A stretch of DNA of 64,000 nucleotides from Actinomycetota bacterium (GTDB taxonomy: Bacteria; Actinomycetota; Acidimicrobiia; Actinomarinales; Actinomarinaceae). Location of the stretch: positions 1 through 64,000 of the forward strand of contig JACNGE010000006.1 in assembly GCA_014384285.1 (NCBI GenBank), in the 5' to 3' direction. Shown piece after piece: positions 1-8,452 of this stretch (position 1 is its first letter; each line of letters begins with the position of its first letter). Position numbers and translations under genes: made by a program. Below the pieces are notes generated by a model. It was not told the origin of the DNA, made no database searches, and saw only the letters and a program-made list of their open reading frames with translations.

Positions 1-228
1 AGGAACTGCATTATCAACTTATCACATCTCATATCGGGAACCACATCAAAGGGTTGCAAACCGGATAAATAACATCCCTGTCCGGCCTTGGATTCGAAAT
101 GACCAGAGACCGCAAATTTTCTTGACCGGCAAGTGGCCAATATGGTAGCTTTGTCCCGCAAAAAGTTAGCCGTGCGGTCATCTGATTTTAAAAATTGATC
201 AGTCAGACTGCAATCCTGCCCTGCATTC
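1..228. other. GC-rich non-coding or unassigned stretch
   Basis: This stretch holds no gene I can recognise. By hand count it is about 45% GC (103 of 228), against roughly 25-33% in what follows. One minus-strand frame is open along its whole length (about 75 codons) but has no convincing start or family, and chance could produce it at this GC. The bases around 123-128 (TGACCG) and 175-180 (CGGTCA) could pair, so part may form an RNA or DNA hairpin. It could be the end of a foreign gene, an RNA leader upstream of the tRNA, or an assembly join. Confidence 0.4.
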
Positions 229-302
229 GGGCCAGTAGCTCAGTTGGTTAGAGCAACGGACTCATAATCCGTCGGTCGCAGGTTCGAGTCCTGCCGGGCC
301 CA
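229..302 (+). tRNA. tRNA with anticodon CAU (elongator Met or Ile2)
   Basis: The cloverleaf folds by eye. The acceptor arm is 229-235 with 295-301, with one A-G mismatch at the sixth pair. The D arm is 238-254, the anticodon stem ACGGA/TCCGT encloses the loop CTCATAA (261-267), and the T arm is 278-294 with TTCGAGT in the loop. The discriminator base is A302 and no CCA is encoded. Anticodon CAU fits elongator tRNA-Met or, if C34 becomes lysidine, tRNA-Ile2; I cannot separate them, although the variable and T-arm bases resemble Ile2 of other Gram-positive bacteria. It sits exactly at the edge of the polysaccharide island, 13 bases before the first gene, a common integration point for islands. 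Confidence 0.93.
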
Positions 303-315
303 CTTGAAAAGATTT

Positions 316-2295
316 ATGAATCTTAAAAATATAAATGTTAAATTTATTGGTTTAATAATTTCCTTTTCGTTAATCATTCCTCCAAATTATGGTTTAGATT
401 TTCTTGGAATAAATTTTGAAGACATTCCAGTTATATTTTTATTTGTAGTTCTTTTCTATAGAAAATTAACAAATTTAACAATCACAAGATTTGATAAAAC
501 TTTTATTTCATTTTTGATTTTATTTATTTTTTATTCGAATATATTTACTCAAAACTTTCAAATTTTCAATCAAACAAACATAAGATTTTATTTCTACTTT
601 CTTTTGGCTTATTTATGTGTTGACTTAGTAAAAAATTCCAAATATGGAATAATTGGAGTTTTTGAGCCCTTGTCTATTGTCATGGTTGCTAATTTTATAG
701 TCGCTATATTTCAGATTCAATTACCAGGTACTATTGACGGTTGGATACTAAACAACACAGGAAGCACCAATCCTTTTACATCCGGTCGTCTAGGCGGTTT
801 TCAGGGAGGTGGGCCAAATGTTATTGGTTTAATATGTTCAATCTCAGCATTAGTTTGTCTTTTTAAAGTTTTAAAATCAAAAAATATTCTACTCAACTTG
901 AAAGATAATAAATTTAATACAATATTGTTAATCATTTCTATTTTTAATCTTTATATAACCTATTCACGAGGTTCGTATATTGCTTTTTTTGCAGGATCGT
1001 TAGTAATTCTTTTCTATACAGAAACATTCAATAAAAAATCAAAAATTATTATTTCTGTATTCATTATTTTGTCATCAGGGGTTGTTATTTATATATTTCC
1101 TTCAATCTTTCTTAAACAGTCAAATAGAAGCTTCCTAAACAATCTGGGAATTAACAGTGTCGAACTTTTTGTTGGTACTGGTGGAGGTAATTATGTAAAA
1201 GAAGTTTACAAAGATTATTTAGTCACTCTCAACGATGATGAATTATTTGATAGATTTAATATTGAATATACAGAGGCCGACAAAGAAGCAAATAAGAAAG
1301 AGGTAGAATCTGAAGTTGATGAAGAAACCGAAGGTTATTTAAAACTAAGTTTTGATTACAGGGATGGGATATTACCAAGGTCTGTCGTGTCTTTTTACCA
1401 CTCTTCGGATGGAAATAATTGGCTACAAATTGGATCTGACCACACAAGTGGTCTGATAATAAATTTACTAGAGAATGATTCTTATTTTGAATTAGGGGGT
1501 TGGGGAGACGGGCAATCACCTGGAGGATCATACTTAGATGGTTTTGTAAAAAAAATAGAAATTAAAGTTGGAGTTGAGAGCTTTGAATATGTACTCTCTA
1601 GTGGAAATAGAGACACCGAATATTATATCTACCTCCCTATGACAGAAGATTTTTATGATAATAGAAATGATGGAAAAATAGTATATACTGAGGCTGGTTT
1701 ACAGCTTAAAAGGCCAAGAAGTTACTGGGTAGCAATACCAAATCAAACTTCAATTACTGAGAAAGATTTTGACATAATTCTGCAGCTTAAACTTAACAAT
1801 ATTCCAAAAGGAAATGAAACACTTTTTAGTCAAAGTTCAATTATCAATAATTCAGAATTAGTTAACAATCAATCCTGGAAGTGGTCTGTAGTTGACGGAA
1901 GAATGTATTTCTTTTGGGTTGATGATATTGTTAGTGGATATTCTAACTTTCTTGGAGGTCAAAGTTTAAGATCTGGTAAATTAATATCAGAAAATGGAAA
2001 ATTTAGTTCAATAATTTCTGATTTTTCTATTTCCCAATATGATGAGATTACAACATCTCATAATGGATTTTTGACGATGGCAGTAGAGTACGGCCTTTTT
2101 CCAGTGATGCTAATCATACTCTTTTTACTTATAATTATTTATAAAAATATAGGTTCTAAGAATGAACTAGAACTGAGTTTAATGCTTGCTTTTTTAACCC
2201 AGAACTTAACAAATGATATAATCTACTCTCCAGATGTAGCAATATACTTTTGGATTATCCCAACTTATATGATGAGTAATTTATTTAAAGATTAA
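316..2295 (+). CDS. O-antigen polymerase/ligase-like membrane protein with inserted LamG-like domain
   Basis: This is a polytopic membrane protein of the Wzy/WaaL (Wzy_C) superfamily, which polymerises or ligates lipid-linked glycans outside the membrane. N-terminal helices are followed by GRLGGFQGGGPN and then YSRGSYIAF, a typical Wzy_C pattern. A final helical hairpin follows a SHNGF motif near residue 580. The usual short external loop before that motif is here about 290 residues long, from roughly residue 285 to 578. It begins with an acidic, lysine-rich linker and continues with beta-rich, Trp- and Gly-rich sequence that resembles laminin-G/concanavalin-like folds, especially around residues 465-540. 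I chose ATG 316; an in-frame TTG at 304 would start within two bases of the tRNA end. It converges on the LCP gene with 4 shared bases. The fold of the insert is an inference; the membrane family is fairly sure. Confidence 0.75.
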   Translation: MNLKNINVKFIGLIISFSLIIPPNYGLDFLGINFEDIPVIFLFVVLFYRKLTNLTITRFDKTFISFLILFIFYSNIFTQNFQIFNQTNIRFYFYFLLAYLCVDLVKNSKYGIIGVFEPLSIVMVANFIVAIFQIQLPGTIDGWILNNTGSTNPFTSGRLGGFQGGGPNVIGLICSISALVCLFKVLKSKNILLNLKDNKFNTILLIISIFNLYITYSRGSYIAFFAGSLVILFYTETFNKKSKIIISVFIILSSGVVIYIFPSIFLKQSNRSFLNNLGINSVELFVGTGGGNYVKEVYKDYLVTLNDDELFDRFNIEYTEADKEANKKEVESEVDEETEGYLKLSFDYRDGILPRSVVSFYHSSDGNNWLQIGSDHTSGLIINLLENDSYFELGGWGDGQSPGGSYLDGFVKKIEIKVGVESFEYVLSSGNRDTEYYIYLPMTEDFYDNRNDGKIVYTEAGLQLKRPRSYWVAIPNQTSITEKDFDIILQLKLNNIPKGNETLFSQSSIINNSELVNNQSWKWSVVDGRMYFFWVDDIVSGYSNFLGGQSLRSGKLISENGKFSSIISDFSISQYDEITTSHNGFLTMAVEYGLFPVMLIILFLLIIIYKNIGSKNELELSLMLAFLTQNLTNDIIYSPDVAIYFWIIPTYMMSNLFKD

Positions 2296-3404
2296 GGTGT
2301 AATCAAACCAACTTCTTTTGCATATTCAGTAAAATTTCTTGAAATAATTAAAACCTGTCTTCCATCCTCAAGTTCATAAGAAAATGTTGGTATAGAAAGT
2401 TTTTTTATGCTGTCAAAATCTGTTCCTCTAAAATCCCAAAGTGTATTAATTGCTTTATTGATAGTTAGATTTTCATCAATTACAAAAGAGTCCTCTAGGG
2501 TATTAATAAATTTGTTTAATTCAGTAAGAGATTTGAAGTCATTTAATTTTTTAAAAAGTTGAAGTATTACATATTGTTGACGTTCATTTCTTGATAGGTC
2601 ACTAACACCACTCATCTTGACCCATTCTGATGCATCTTCACCATTTTCATCCAATACTTTATTACCAACTAAGATTTCTGTATTTCGAGATACAACCCAA
2701 TTTAGTGCTGTAGCTCCGGTGACAACTTGGCAACCTTTTTGTAATTCGAACGCATAACCTTCACGTTGAGTCGTTTCTACACATATTTCGATTCCATCAA
2801 ATGAATCAATTATATTTTCAAATCCTTCAAAGTTAAAACTTGCAAAATGATTTATCTTAATACCTGTTATTCCACTCACAGCTGCTGCAAGATTTTCTGC
2901 GTTATTTCCACATTCATTCTTAGAATATGAAGCATTTATTCTTTCCAAATTCCCAGTACAAGTATTTACAATTAACGTATCTCTTGGAATTGAAAGTAGG
3001 TAATGTTTGTTTGAACCTTCATCTACAAGGCCTACAATAATTACATCAGCACGCTGACCCTCGACATAACCTCTAGAAGCGGATGAATTTTCATCTCTTT
3101 CATCGCTACCTATAAGAAGATAAGTTTGATAATTTGTTACTTTTTCAGTTGCATTATTTTCAATTAGTAGTTTCTCAATTTCACTTTGTTCAAATTCGGG
3201 TATTTCTGGTGATGTTACTAATGGCGTATTTTCTTGAGTACTTTCGACAGGTATTGAAGTAGTAGTTACTCCTGAAGATATATCTTCAACTCTACTAGGG
3301 TCAAATTCTTGTTTTTCAAACCTAGGGAGTACAATAAAGACAATTAGAGATGCAGAGGCTAACAAGCCTACAAATAAGTATGTATATTTATTTAATATTT
3401 TCAT
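2292..3404 (-). CDS. LytR-CpsA-Psr (LCP) family protein
   Basis: LCP proteins sit in the membrane and transfer polysaccharide from its undecaprenyl-diphosphate carrier to the cell wall. This one has one N-terminal membrane helix (residues 9-27), a Thr/Ser/Pro/Glu-rich linker to about 90, then the LCP domain. Visible motifs are LLIGSD (96-101), RADVIIVGLV (118-127), SIPRD (138-142) and RNERQQ near 274, which hold the conserved acidic and arginine residues that bind the pyrophosphate. At 370 residues it is of usual length. It faces a nucleotidyltransferase gene across a 39-base divergent gap and converges on the first polymerase/ligase gene. An LCP protein argues for a Gram-positive type wall and suggests that at least one glycan made here ends up attached to peptidoglycan or arabinogalactan-like wall material. 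Confidence 0.85.
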   Translation of the reverse strand: MKILNKYTYLFVGLLASASLIVFIVLPRFEKQEFDPSRVEDISSGVTTTSIPVESTQENTPLVTSPEIPEFEQSEIEKLLIENNATEKVTNYQTYLLIGSDERDENSSASRGYVEGQRADVIIVGLVDEGSNKHYLLSIPRDTLIVNTCTGNLERINASYSKNECGNNAENLAAAVSGITGIKINHFASFNFEGFENIIDSFDGIEICVETTQREGYAFELQKGCQVVTGATALNWVVSRNTEILVGNKVLDENGEDASEWVKMSGVSDLSRNERQQYVILQLFKKLNDFKSLTELNKFINTLEDSFVIDENLTINKAINTLWDFRGTDFDSIKKLSIPTFSYELEDGRQVLIISRNFTEYAKEVGLITP

Positions 3405-3430
3405 ACTGAACCAAAAACCAAGTATAACTA

Positions 3431-3436
3431 TATAAT
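3431..3436 (+). promoter_or_regulatory. -10 box TATAAT before nucleotidyltransferase gene
   Basis: A perfect TATAAT lies 7 bases before ATG 3444. With usual -10 to start-site spacing, transcription would begin at or next to the start codon, giving a leaderless mRNA. No Shine-Dalgarno sequence is present in the gap. Confidence 0.5.
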
Positions 3437-3443
3437 TATTTTT

Positions 3444-4166
3444 ATGAACAAATTAAAAACTGTAATTGCTGCAGGCGGTCTAGGAACACGCTTGCAAGGA
3501 TTCAGAGGAAATGAATCTACTAAAATTCTATTAGAAGTCGATGGCACACCAATGATTGTCCGTCAAATTGAACAACTTTCAAGTTGGGGATTGACCGAAT
3601 TTATAATAATAACTAACCCAGCTTTTGATAAGCTAATTAGAGAAGTCATTATTTCATATTTTCCTGAAAAAAATATAAACTTTACAATTCAACACGAACA
3701 AAAAGGTATTTCTCACGCATTAATGTGTGCTAAAGAATTTATTAATCCTGGTGATTCTGTTTTCTTTATTTTGGGAGATAACTTCTTTGAATATAACCCA
3801 ATTATGAATCTAAAAATAAATGAACTTATGAAAAGTAGAGGTGCTTATATCTTTTCATATAAAGTAAATAATCCAGAAGAGTTCGGTGTAGCGGAGTTAG
3901 ATTCTAATAACAATGTAGTTTCAATCGAAGAAAAGCCAAAAAACCCAAAATCAAATAATGCTGTTGTCGGTGTATACGTTTACGATGATACAGTTATGAA
4001 AAAAATTGAAACTTTAAAACCTTCCGCACGAGGAGAATATGAAGTTACAGATTTAAATAATCTCTATATTTTAGAAGGTACTTGTAAAAATATAACTCTA
4101 AATGGATGGTGGATTGATGCTGGTACACCAGATAGAATTCTTGAGTTAGAGTCTAAGTTAAGTTAG
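3444..4166 (+). CDS. sugar-1-phosphate nucleotidyltransferase
   Basis: This enzyme joins a sugar 1-phosphate to a nucleoside triphosphate to make an activated sugar for the surface glycan. The N-terminus has the nucleotide-binding loop GGLGTR (11-16) followed by a lysine in STKILLEVDG (K27), then PMIVRQIE. A GDNFF motif near residue 112 would hold the metal-binding aspartate, and GEYEVTD and WWIDAGTP follow in the C-terminal third. At 240 residues it is shorter than RmlA (about 290), closer to single-domain glucose-1-phosphate cytidylyl/thymidylyl/uridylyltransferases. Sequence alone does not tell me the sugar or base. The 3' end overlaps the convergent WecA-like gene by 9 bases. Confidence 0.8.
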   Translation: MNKLKTVIAAGGLGTRLQGFRGNESTKILLEVDGTPMIVRQIEQLSSWGLTEFIIITNPAFDKLIREVIISYFPEKNINFTIQHEQKGISHALMCAKEFINPGDSVFFILGDNFFEYNPIMNLKINELMKSRGAYIFSYKVNNPEEFGVAELDSNNNVVSIEEKPKNPKSNNAVVGVYVYDDTVMKKIETLKPSARGEYEVTDLNNLYILEGTCKNITLNGWWIDAGTPDRILELESKLS

Positions 4167-5192
4167 CGAGTCTAATTTCCTATATCTTAAAAAATTAAAA
4201 ATAAAAAACAATAGATAACAAAAAGCAAAGAAATAGCTAAATAAGCCACTTGAAGATATGGTTCCTATCAGTAGAGCATAAAAAGTAAAACTTAGAATTA
4301 AAAATTCTACTAAGACTTTTTTCTCAGAGTATCCCAAATTTAAAAGCCTGTGTGATATATGATCCGTACCACCTGTAGTTGGAGATTTTTTGTTTTTAAT
4401 TCTATCAGTTGTGACTACTGCAAAATCTAATATTGGTACTACAAATATAAAAAGGGCAGGACTCAGTGGGGAGAGAAGGATTACTTCTTGTGATGGATTC
4501 CAGTCAAAAATTATGCTTATAAATCCGAGTACATACCCGACAAATAGTGTCCCTGAGTCACCAAAATACAGTTTGGCAGGAGGAAAGTTGTAGAAAAGAA
4601 ATCCAATTAGGGTCGCTAGCAGTAGAAGTGAAACATCTGTAACTTTATAAATATCTGAATAATTTGCCAAAAGCGCAACCTGTAAACAAATACTTCCAGA
4701 AACTATTACAGTTAGGCCATCCATATTATCAATAAAATTAATCGAATTAATAATTACAAGAATCCAAAATAGAGAAATGAATAAATTTAAATAATTGTTC
4801 ATTTCTAGACCAAGAAATGATTCAACATTTATAAATATTTCCAAATCAACAAGAGGATAGATAATTATAACTGTCTGTGCTACCAATTTGGCCCTCCATT
4901 CAAGGTTATATATATCATCTATTAACCCAATTATTGATATGGCTACGGCACAAATACCAATAGTTAGAAAGTCCTGTTCTGCTTTACCCAAAAAGATAGT
5001 TGTTACAAAAAAAGCAAATGATGTTGCTATTCCTCCATAGGGAGAAATATTTCTATTGGATAGTCTCTTCTCAATTCTTTCATTTTTTTTCTTATAATTT
5101 CTTGTTAATCTCATTAACATTCCATTCATAAAGATAGAAAATGTAAATGCAAAAAAAATTGCATAAATGATAGGAAGTTGAAAGATATTCAA
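4158..5192 (-). CDS. WecA/TagO-like undecaprenyl-phosphate sugar-1-phosphate transferase (MraY family)
   Basis: Polytopic membrane enzyme of glycosyltransferase family 4 (MraY/WecA), which moves a HexNAc-1-phosphate (usually GlcNAc) from UDP to undecaprenyl phosphate to start a lipid-linked glycan. Motifs are GGIATSFAFF near 55, DDIYN near 92, the catalytic NFIDNMDGL around 153-161, YFGDSG near 205, and HISHRLL near 280, the histidine motif typical of WecA rather than MraY. There are about ten hydrophobic segments, and the length of 344 residues is normal. Its start overlaps the end of the upstream glycosyltransferase by 4 bases, so the two are probably one transcript. MraY itself is expected in the division cluster after mraZ, which supports the WecA reading here. 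Confidence 0.85.
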   Translation of the reverse strand: MNIFQLPIIYAIFFAFTFSIFMNGMLMRLTRNYKKKNERIEKRLSNRNISPYGGIATSFAFFVTTIFLGKAEQDFLTIGICAVAISIIGLIDDIYNLEWRAKLVAQTVIIIYPLVDLEIFINVESFLGLEMNNYLNLFISLFWILVIINSINFIDNMDGLTVIVSGSICLQVALLANYSDIYKVTDVSLLLLATLIGFLFYNFPPAKLYFGDSGTLFVGYVLGFISIIFDWNPSQEVILLSPLSPALFIFVVPILDFAVVTTDRIKNKKSPTTGGTDHISHRLLNLGYSEKKVLVEFLILSFTFYALLIGTISSSGLFSYFFAFCYLLFFIFNFLRYRKLDSLT

Positions 5193-6280
5193 TCTAACAA
5201 ATCCATTTTTTTATAAAGTTTTTCAAATTCTATTGCTATTGCTTTTGAAGTATATTTTTCTTCAATTAGTTTTGTATTATAAGTATTGTCGACGTTTCTA
5301 CTGTAGTTGTTAATAAACTTTTTAAATTCTTCTATTTCTCCTGATTTAATCAATTCTAAATTATTAAAACTAGCCATTCCTTCAGTACCAGGAATCTTAT
5401 AAGCAACGCAATAGAGTCCCACATACAATGCCTCGAGCAATATTCTAGAAAATCCTTCGTGTCTAGACATCAAAACTAATATATCAAAATTTGACAATTC
5501 TTTTTCAACGTCTATTTTTCCCAGATAGTTAAGGTTTTTACTCTGTAATAATTTATCCATATCCTCTTGTTTTATATTTTGTGGATTTCCATCGTCTCTT
5601 TCTCCAGCTAAATAAAACTCTAAATTACCACTTTTAAAGCTTTCAGCTAGATTTAAGTAATCAAGAATTCCTTTATCATACAAAAGTCTTGAAACAAGAA
5701 TAATTTTTGTTGTACTGTTATTTTGGATATTTATTTTTTTTATTTCAAAATTGTCAGTTTTTATTCCTGAACTATGTACTATTTCAGTTTTATTTGAAAA
5801 TTTTGAATAACTAACAAATTTTTCTTGATCTGAAGGATTCTGAAATATAATTATGTCGAATGAATTATTAAAAAGTATTTTTATAAAAGGTTTCATCAAT
5901 ATTCTTATAATCTTTGCTTTTATATTTTTGCTGAACATAAAACCCAGACCAGTAATTGATAAAACAGCTTTATTTTCAGTATTTAGAAAAATGTTTGCAA
6001 TTGAAAATAGTATCCCGGTTTTCAATGTAAAACAGTGATAATCAGTTTCAACATCTTTAATGTGATTTCTTAATGAGCGTATCGCTTTCAAATCTAGTAA
6101 TTTCTCTCTTCTTATTTCCCAGAATGTTGTACTTTTATAAATATTTTCTAACTTATTTACAAACTCTCCATCAGGACACATTGCATGAATTTCATAAGAG
6201 TTAATATAAGGTATTAAATCTTTTCTAGATTTATACAATATCCAATCCCAGTGAGATAAATAAGTTATCATTATGACCAT
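5189..6280 (-). CDS. GT4-type glycosyltransferase
   Basis: GT-B fold glycosyltransferase, cytoplasmic, probably adding a sugar to the growing lipid-linked oligosaccharide. The C-terminal half has KIILVSRLLYDKGI, then FDILVLMSRHEGFSRILLEAL near residues 265-285, with the EX7E signature of retaining GT4 enzymes (E...E around the donor site), followed by GTEGMAS. I chose the start at 6280 (MVIMITYLSHW), which begins right at the first beta strand; an in-frame ATG at 6304 is 8 codons upstream. The gene is divergent from the UDP-glucose dehydrogenase gene and leads into the WecA-like gene. Donor and acceptor are unknown. Confidence 0.8.
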   Translation of the reverse strand: MVIMITYLSHWDWILYKSRKDLIPYINSYEIHAMCPDGEFVNKLENIYKSTTFWEIRREKLLDLKAIRSLRNHIKDVETDYHCFTLKTGILFSIANIFLNTENKAVLSITGLGFMFSKNIKAKIIRILMKPFIKILFNNSFDIIIFQNPSDQEKFVSYSKFSNKTEIVHSSGIKTDNFEIKKINIQNNSTTKIILVSRLLYDKGILDYLNLAESFKSGNLEFYLAGERDDGNPQNIKQEDMDKLLQSKNLNYLGKIDVEKELSNFDILVLMSRHEGFSRILLEALYVGLYCVAYKIPGTEGMASFNNLELIKSGEIEEFKKFINNYSRNVDNTYNTKLIEEKYTSKAIAIEFEKLYKKMDLLD

Positions 6281-6312
6281 TTTAAGTGGTAAATTTGTTA
6301 ACATTGCATAAT

Positions 6313-7509
6313 ATGAATTTAGTCGTCATAGGTACAGGTTATGTTGGACTTGTCACAGGCGTGGGCTTTGCTAGTCTTGGCAATAAGGTAAGCTTTATCG
6401 ATTTGGATAAAAATAAAATAGTAAAACTACAAAATAAAGAGATACCTATTTTTGAACCAGGTCTTGAAGAACATTTTCAAAATGAAGATACTTTCTCCCG
6501 TATGTCGTTTACAAGCTCATACGATGATGTAAAGTGGGATTCAACTGACGTTGCCTTCGTATGTGTTCAGACTCCAAACAATTTTGAGACTAATTCCGTA
6601 GATACAAGATTTTTAGAATCAGCAATTAGCGAAATAAGTCAACTCGATAACTCTAAAATAGTAGTTACAGTAAAGTCGACAATTCCACCGTACGAGATTG
6701 AAAAGGTATGTAAAAAAGTGGGAATGGATAAAAATGAAATTACGTTTAATCCTGAATTCTTAAGAGAAGGAACTGCTATCGAAGATTTCTTTAAACCTGA
6801 CAGAATTGTAATTGGCGGAAACGATCCTGAAAAATTAACTGTTTTAAAAGAACTATACAAAAGTTTTGAAGCAGAAGTCATAGAAACTGACCCTATAAGT
6901 TCTCAACTTATAAAGTATCTTGCAAATACCTATCTTCCATTGAGACTTTCATTCGTTAATGAGGCTGCTAGGTTAATTGATTATTCAGGGGGTAATCAAA
7001 AAGATGTACTGAAAGGGGTCGGACTAGATTCAAGGATTGGTTCACACTATTTTAGACCATCACCAGCTTGGGGAGGCTCATGCTTTCCAAAAGATTTAAT
7101 TGAAGTAAATAATTTTTATAACGATGGAGCTATCACACTTCCATTAATCTCAAATATAATTGATTCAAATATCCAGCAAACTACATGGACAGTTGAAAAA
7201 TTAATTAAAATATTTAATGAAAATAGTCTAACTTCTATAGTTTTAATTGGTGCTGCATTCAAGGAAGACACTGATGATTTAAGAAACTCTCCAACATTAG
7301 ACATTTATAGAATGCTAGAAGATAAAGAAATTAAAACTCAAATTTATGATGAAATGGTTGAATTAGATTCATATGATTCTATAGAAGATTTAAATAATAT
7401 AGCCGATAAAAGTCTAGTTGCATTGATGTATCCTGTTAAGAAACAACTTATGGAAAAAATAGAGTCTGTAATATCAAAAACTGGATCTATTTTGTATACA
7501 CCATGGTAG
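6313..7509 (+). CDS. ugd: UDP-glucose 6-dehydrogenase
   Basis: Oxidises UDP-glucose twice with NAD to UDP-glucuronate. The N-terminal Rossmann motif is GTGYVG (7-12). FNPEFLREGTAIEDFFKPDRIVIGG is a strong family signature, and the catalytic cysteine lies in GGSCFPKD (C257). The C-terminal UDP-binding domain follows, with AFKEDTDDLRNSP. At 398 residues it is slightly shorter than typical (about 430). I chose ATG 6313 so that MNLVVIGTGYVG begins the Rossmann fold; an upstream in-frame start at 6286 would add nine unrelated residues. TAACAT lies 8 bases before the ATG. The next gene, 4 bases downstream, is a UDP-xylose synthase, so the product feeds straight into it. Confidence 0.9.
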   Translation: MNLVVIGTGYVGLVTGVGFASLGNKVSFIDLDKNKIVKLQNKEIPIFEPGLEEHFQNEDTFSRMSFTSSYDDVKWDSTDVAFVCVQTPNNFETNSVDTRFLESAISEISQLDNSKIVVTVKSTIPPYEIEKVCKKVGMDKNEITFNPEFLREGTAIEDFFKPDRIVIGGNDPEKLTVLKELYKSFEAEVIETDPISSQLIKYLANTYLPLRLSFVNEAARLIDYSGGNQKDVLKGVGLDSRIGSHYFRPSPAWGGSCFPKDLIEVNNFYNDGAITLPLISNIIDSNIQQTTWTVEKLIKIFNENSLTSIVLIGAAFKEDTDDLRNSPTLDIYRMLEDKEIKTQIYDEMVELDSYDSIEDLNNIADKSLVALMYPVKKQLMEKIESVISKTGSILYTPW

Positions 7510-7513
7510 GGAT

Positions 7514-8452
7514 ATGAACATTCTTTTAACAGGCGGCTCTGGTTTTATCGGATCACACTTATCTAATGAACTTTTAAAAGATGATAAAAATAAATTAATA
7601 ATTGTAGACAATTTATTAACTGGAAATCTGGAGAATATTCAAAACTTATTAGATAGTAAAAATGTAACATTTATACAACATGATGTTCAAGACCATATAG
7701 AAATTGATGAAAAATTAGATTACGTCCTTCATCTAGCAAGTGCAGCTTCCCCTGTTGCATACACTGAAAACCCTATAAATACTTTAAAAGCAGGAAGTCT
7801 TGGGACAATAAACACACTTGGGTTAGCTAGGAAGCATAATGCGGAATATTTTCTTGCCTCTACATCAGAGGTATATGGCGATCCTTTAATTTCTCCACAA
7901 AATGAAGAATATTGGGGAAATGTAAACCCAAACGGTGAAAGAAGTATGTACGATGAAGCTAAAAGATTTGCAGAAGCTGCTACAGCAACATATGCTAGAA
8001 GTTATAATTTAAAAACAAAAATCATTAGAATTTTTAATACCTATGGCCCTAATATGCAATTAAATGATGGGAGGGTGGTTACAAATTTAATTGTTCAAGC
8101 ATTAAACAATGAAGACCTGACTATATATGGAGATGGTACGCAAACAAGAAGTTTTTCTTATGTGTCAGACACTGTAGCTGGAATAATTGCAATGATGAAC
8201 TCAAGGCACTACGAAGTTTTTAATATAGGTAATCCGTACGAGATGACTGTAGAAGAATTAGCAGAAACTATTCTTGAACTCACTGATTCAAAATCAAAAA
8301 TAATATATAAGCCACTACCAAATGACGACCCTAAGCAGAGAAGGCCTGACATCACAAAGGCTAAAGATAAATTAAATTGGGAACCAAAAGTTGATTTAAA
8401 GACAGGCTTAACTTTTACAATAGATTGGATTAAAAAGGAACTATCTAAATAA
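7514..8452 (+). CDS. UDP-glucuronate decarboxylase (UDP-xylose synthase)
   Basis: Extended SDR that decarboxylates UDP-glucuronate to UDP-xylose through a 4-keto intermediate, using bound NAD. It has GGSGFIG (7-13) and the UXS-type stretch HLASAASPVAYTENPI, then LASTSEVYGDP, PQNEEYWGNVNP and the catalytic YDEAKR (Y146, K150), followed by IFNTYGPNM and GDGTQTRSF. These motifs separate UXS from plain epimerases. The 312-residue length matches soluble bacterial UXS. It follows ugd by 4 bases, giving a two-step route from UDP-glucose to UDP-xylose, and converges with the next gene with 8 shared bases. Confidence 0.87.
   Translation: MNILLTGGSGFIGSHLSNELLKDDKNKLIIVDNLLTGNLENIQNLLDSKNVTFIQHDVQDHIEIDEKLDYVLHLASAASPVAYTENPINTLKAGSLGTINTLGLARKHNAEYFLASTSEVYGDPLISPQNEEYWGNVNPNGERSMYDEAKRFAEAATATYARSYNLKTKIIRIFNTYGPNMQLNDGRVVTNLIVQALNNEDLTIYGDGTQTRSFSYVSDTVAGIIAMMNSRHYEVFNIGNPYEMTVEELAETILELTDSKSKIIYKPLPNDDPKQRRPDITKAKDKLNWEPKVDLKTGLTFTIDWIKKELSK

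Noticed and set aside
1256-1531. 91-codon minus-strand frame
   Set aside because: Lies fully inside the first polymerase/ligase gene on the other strand; no recognisable domain.
5853-6038. 61-codon plus-strand frame
   Set aside because: Antisense to a clear glycosyltransferase; hydrophobic look comes from AT-rich codons.
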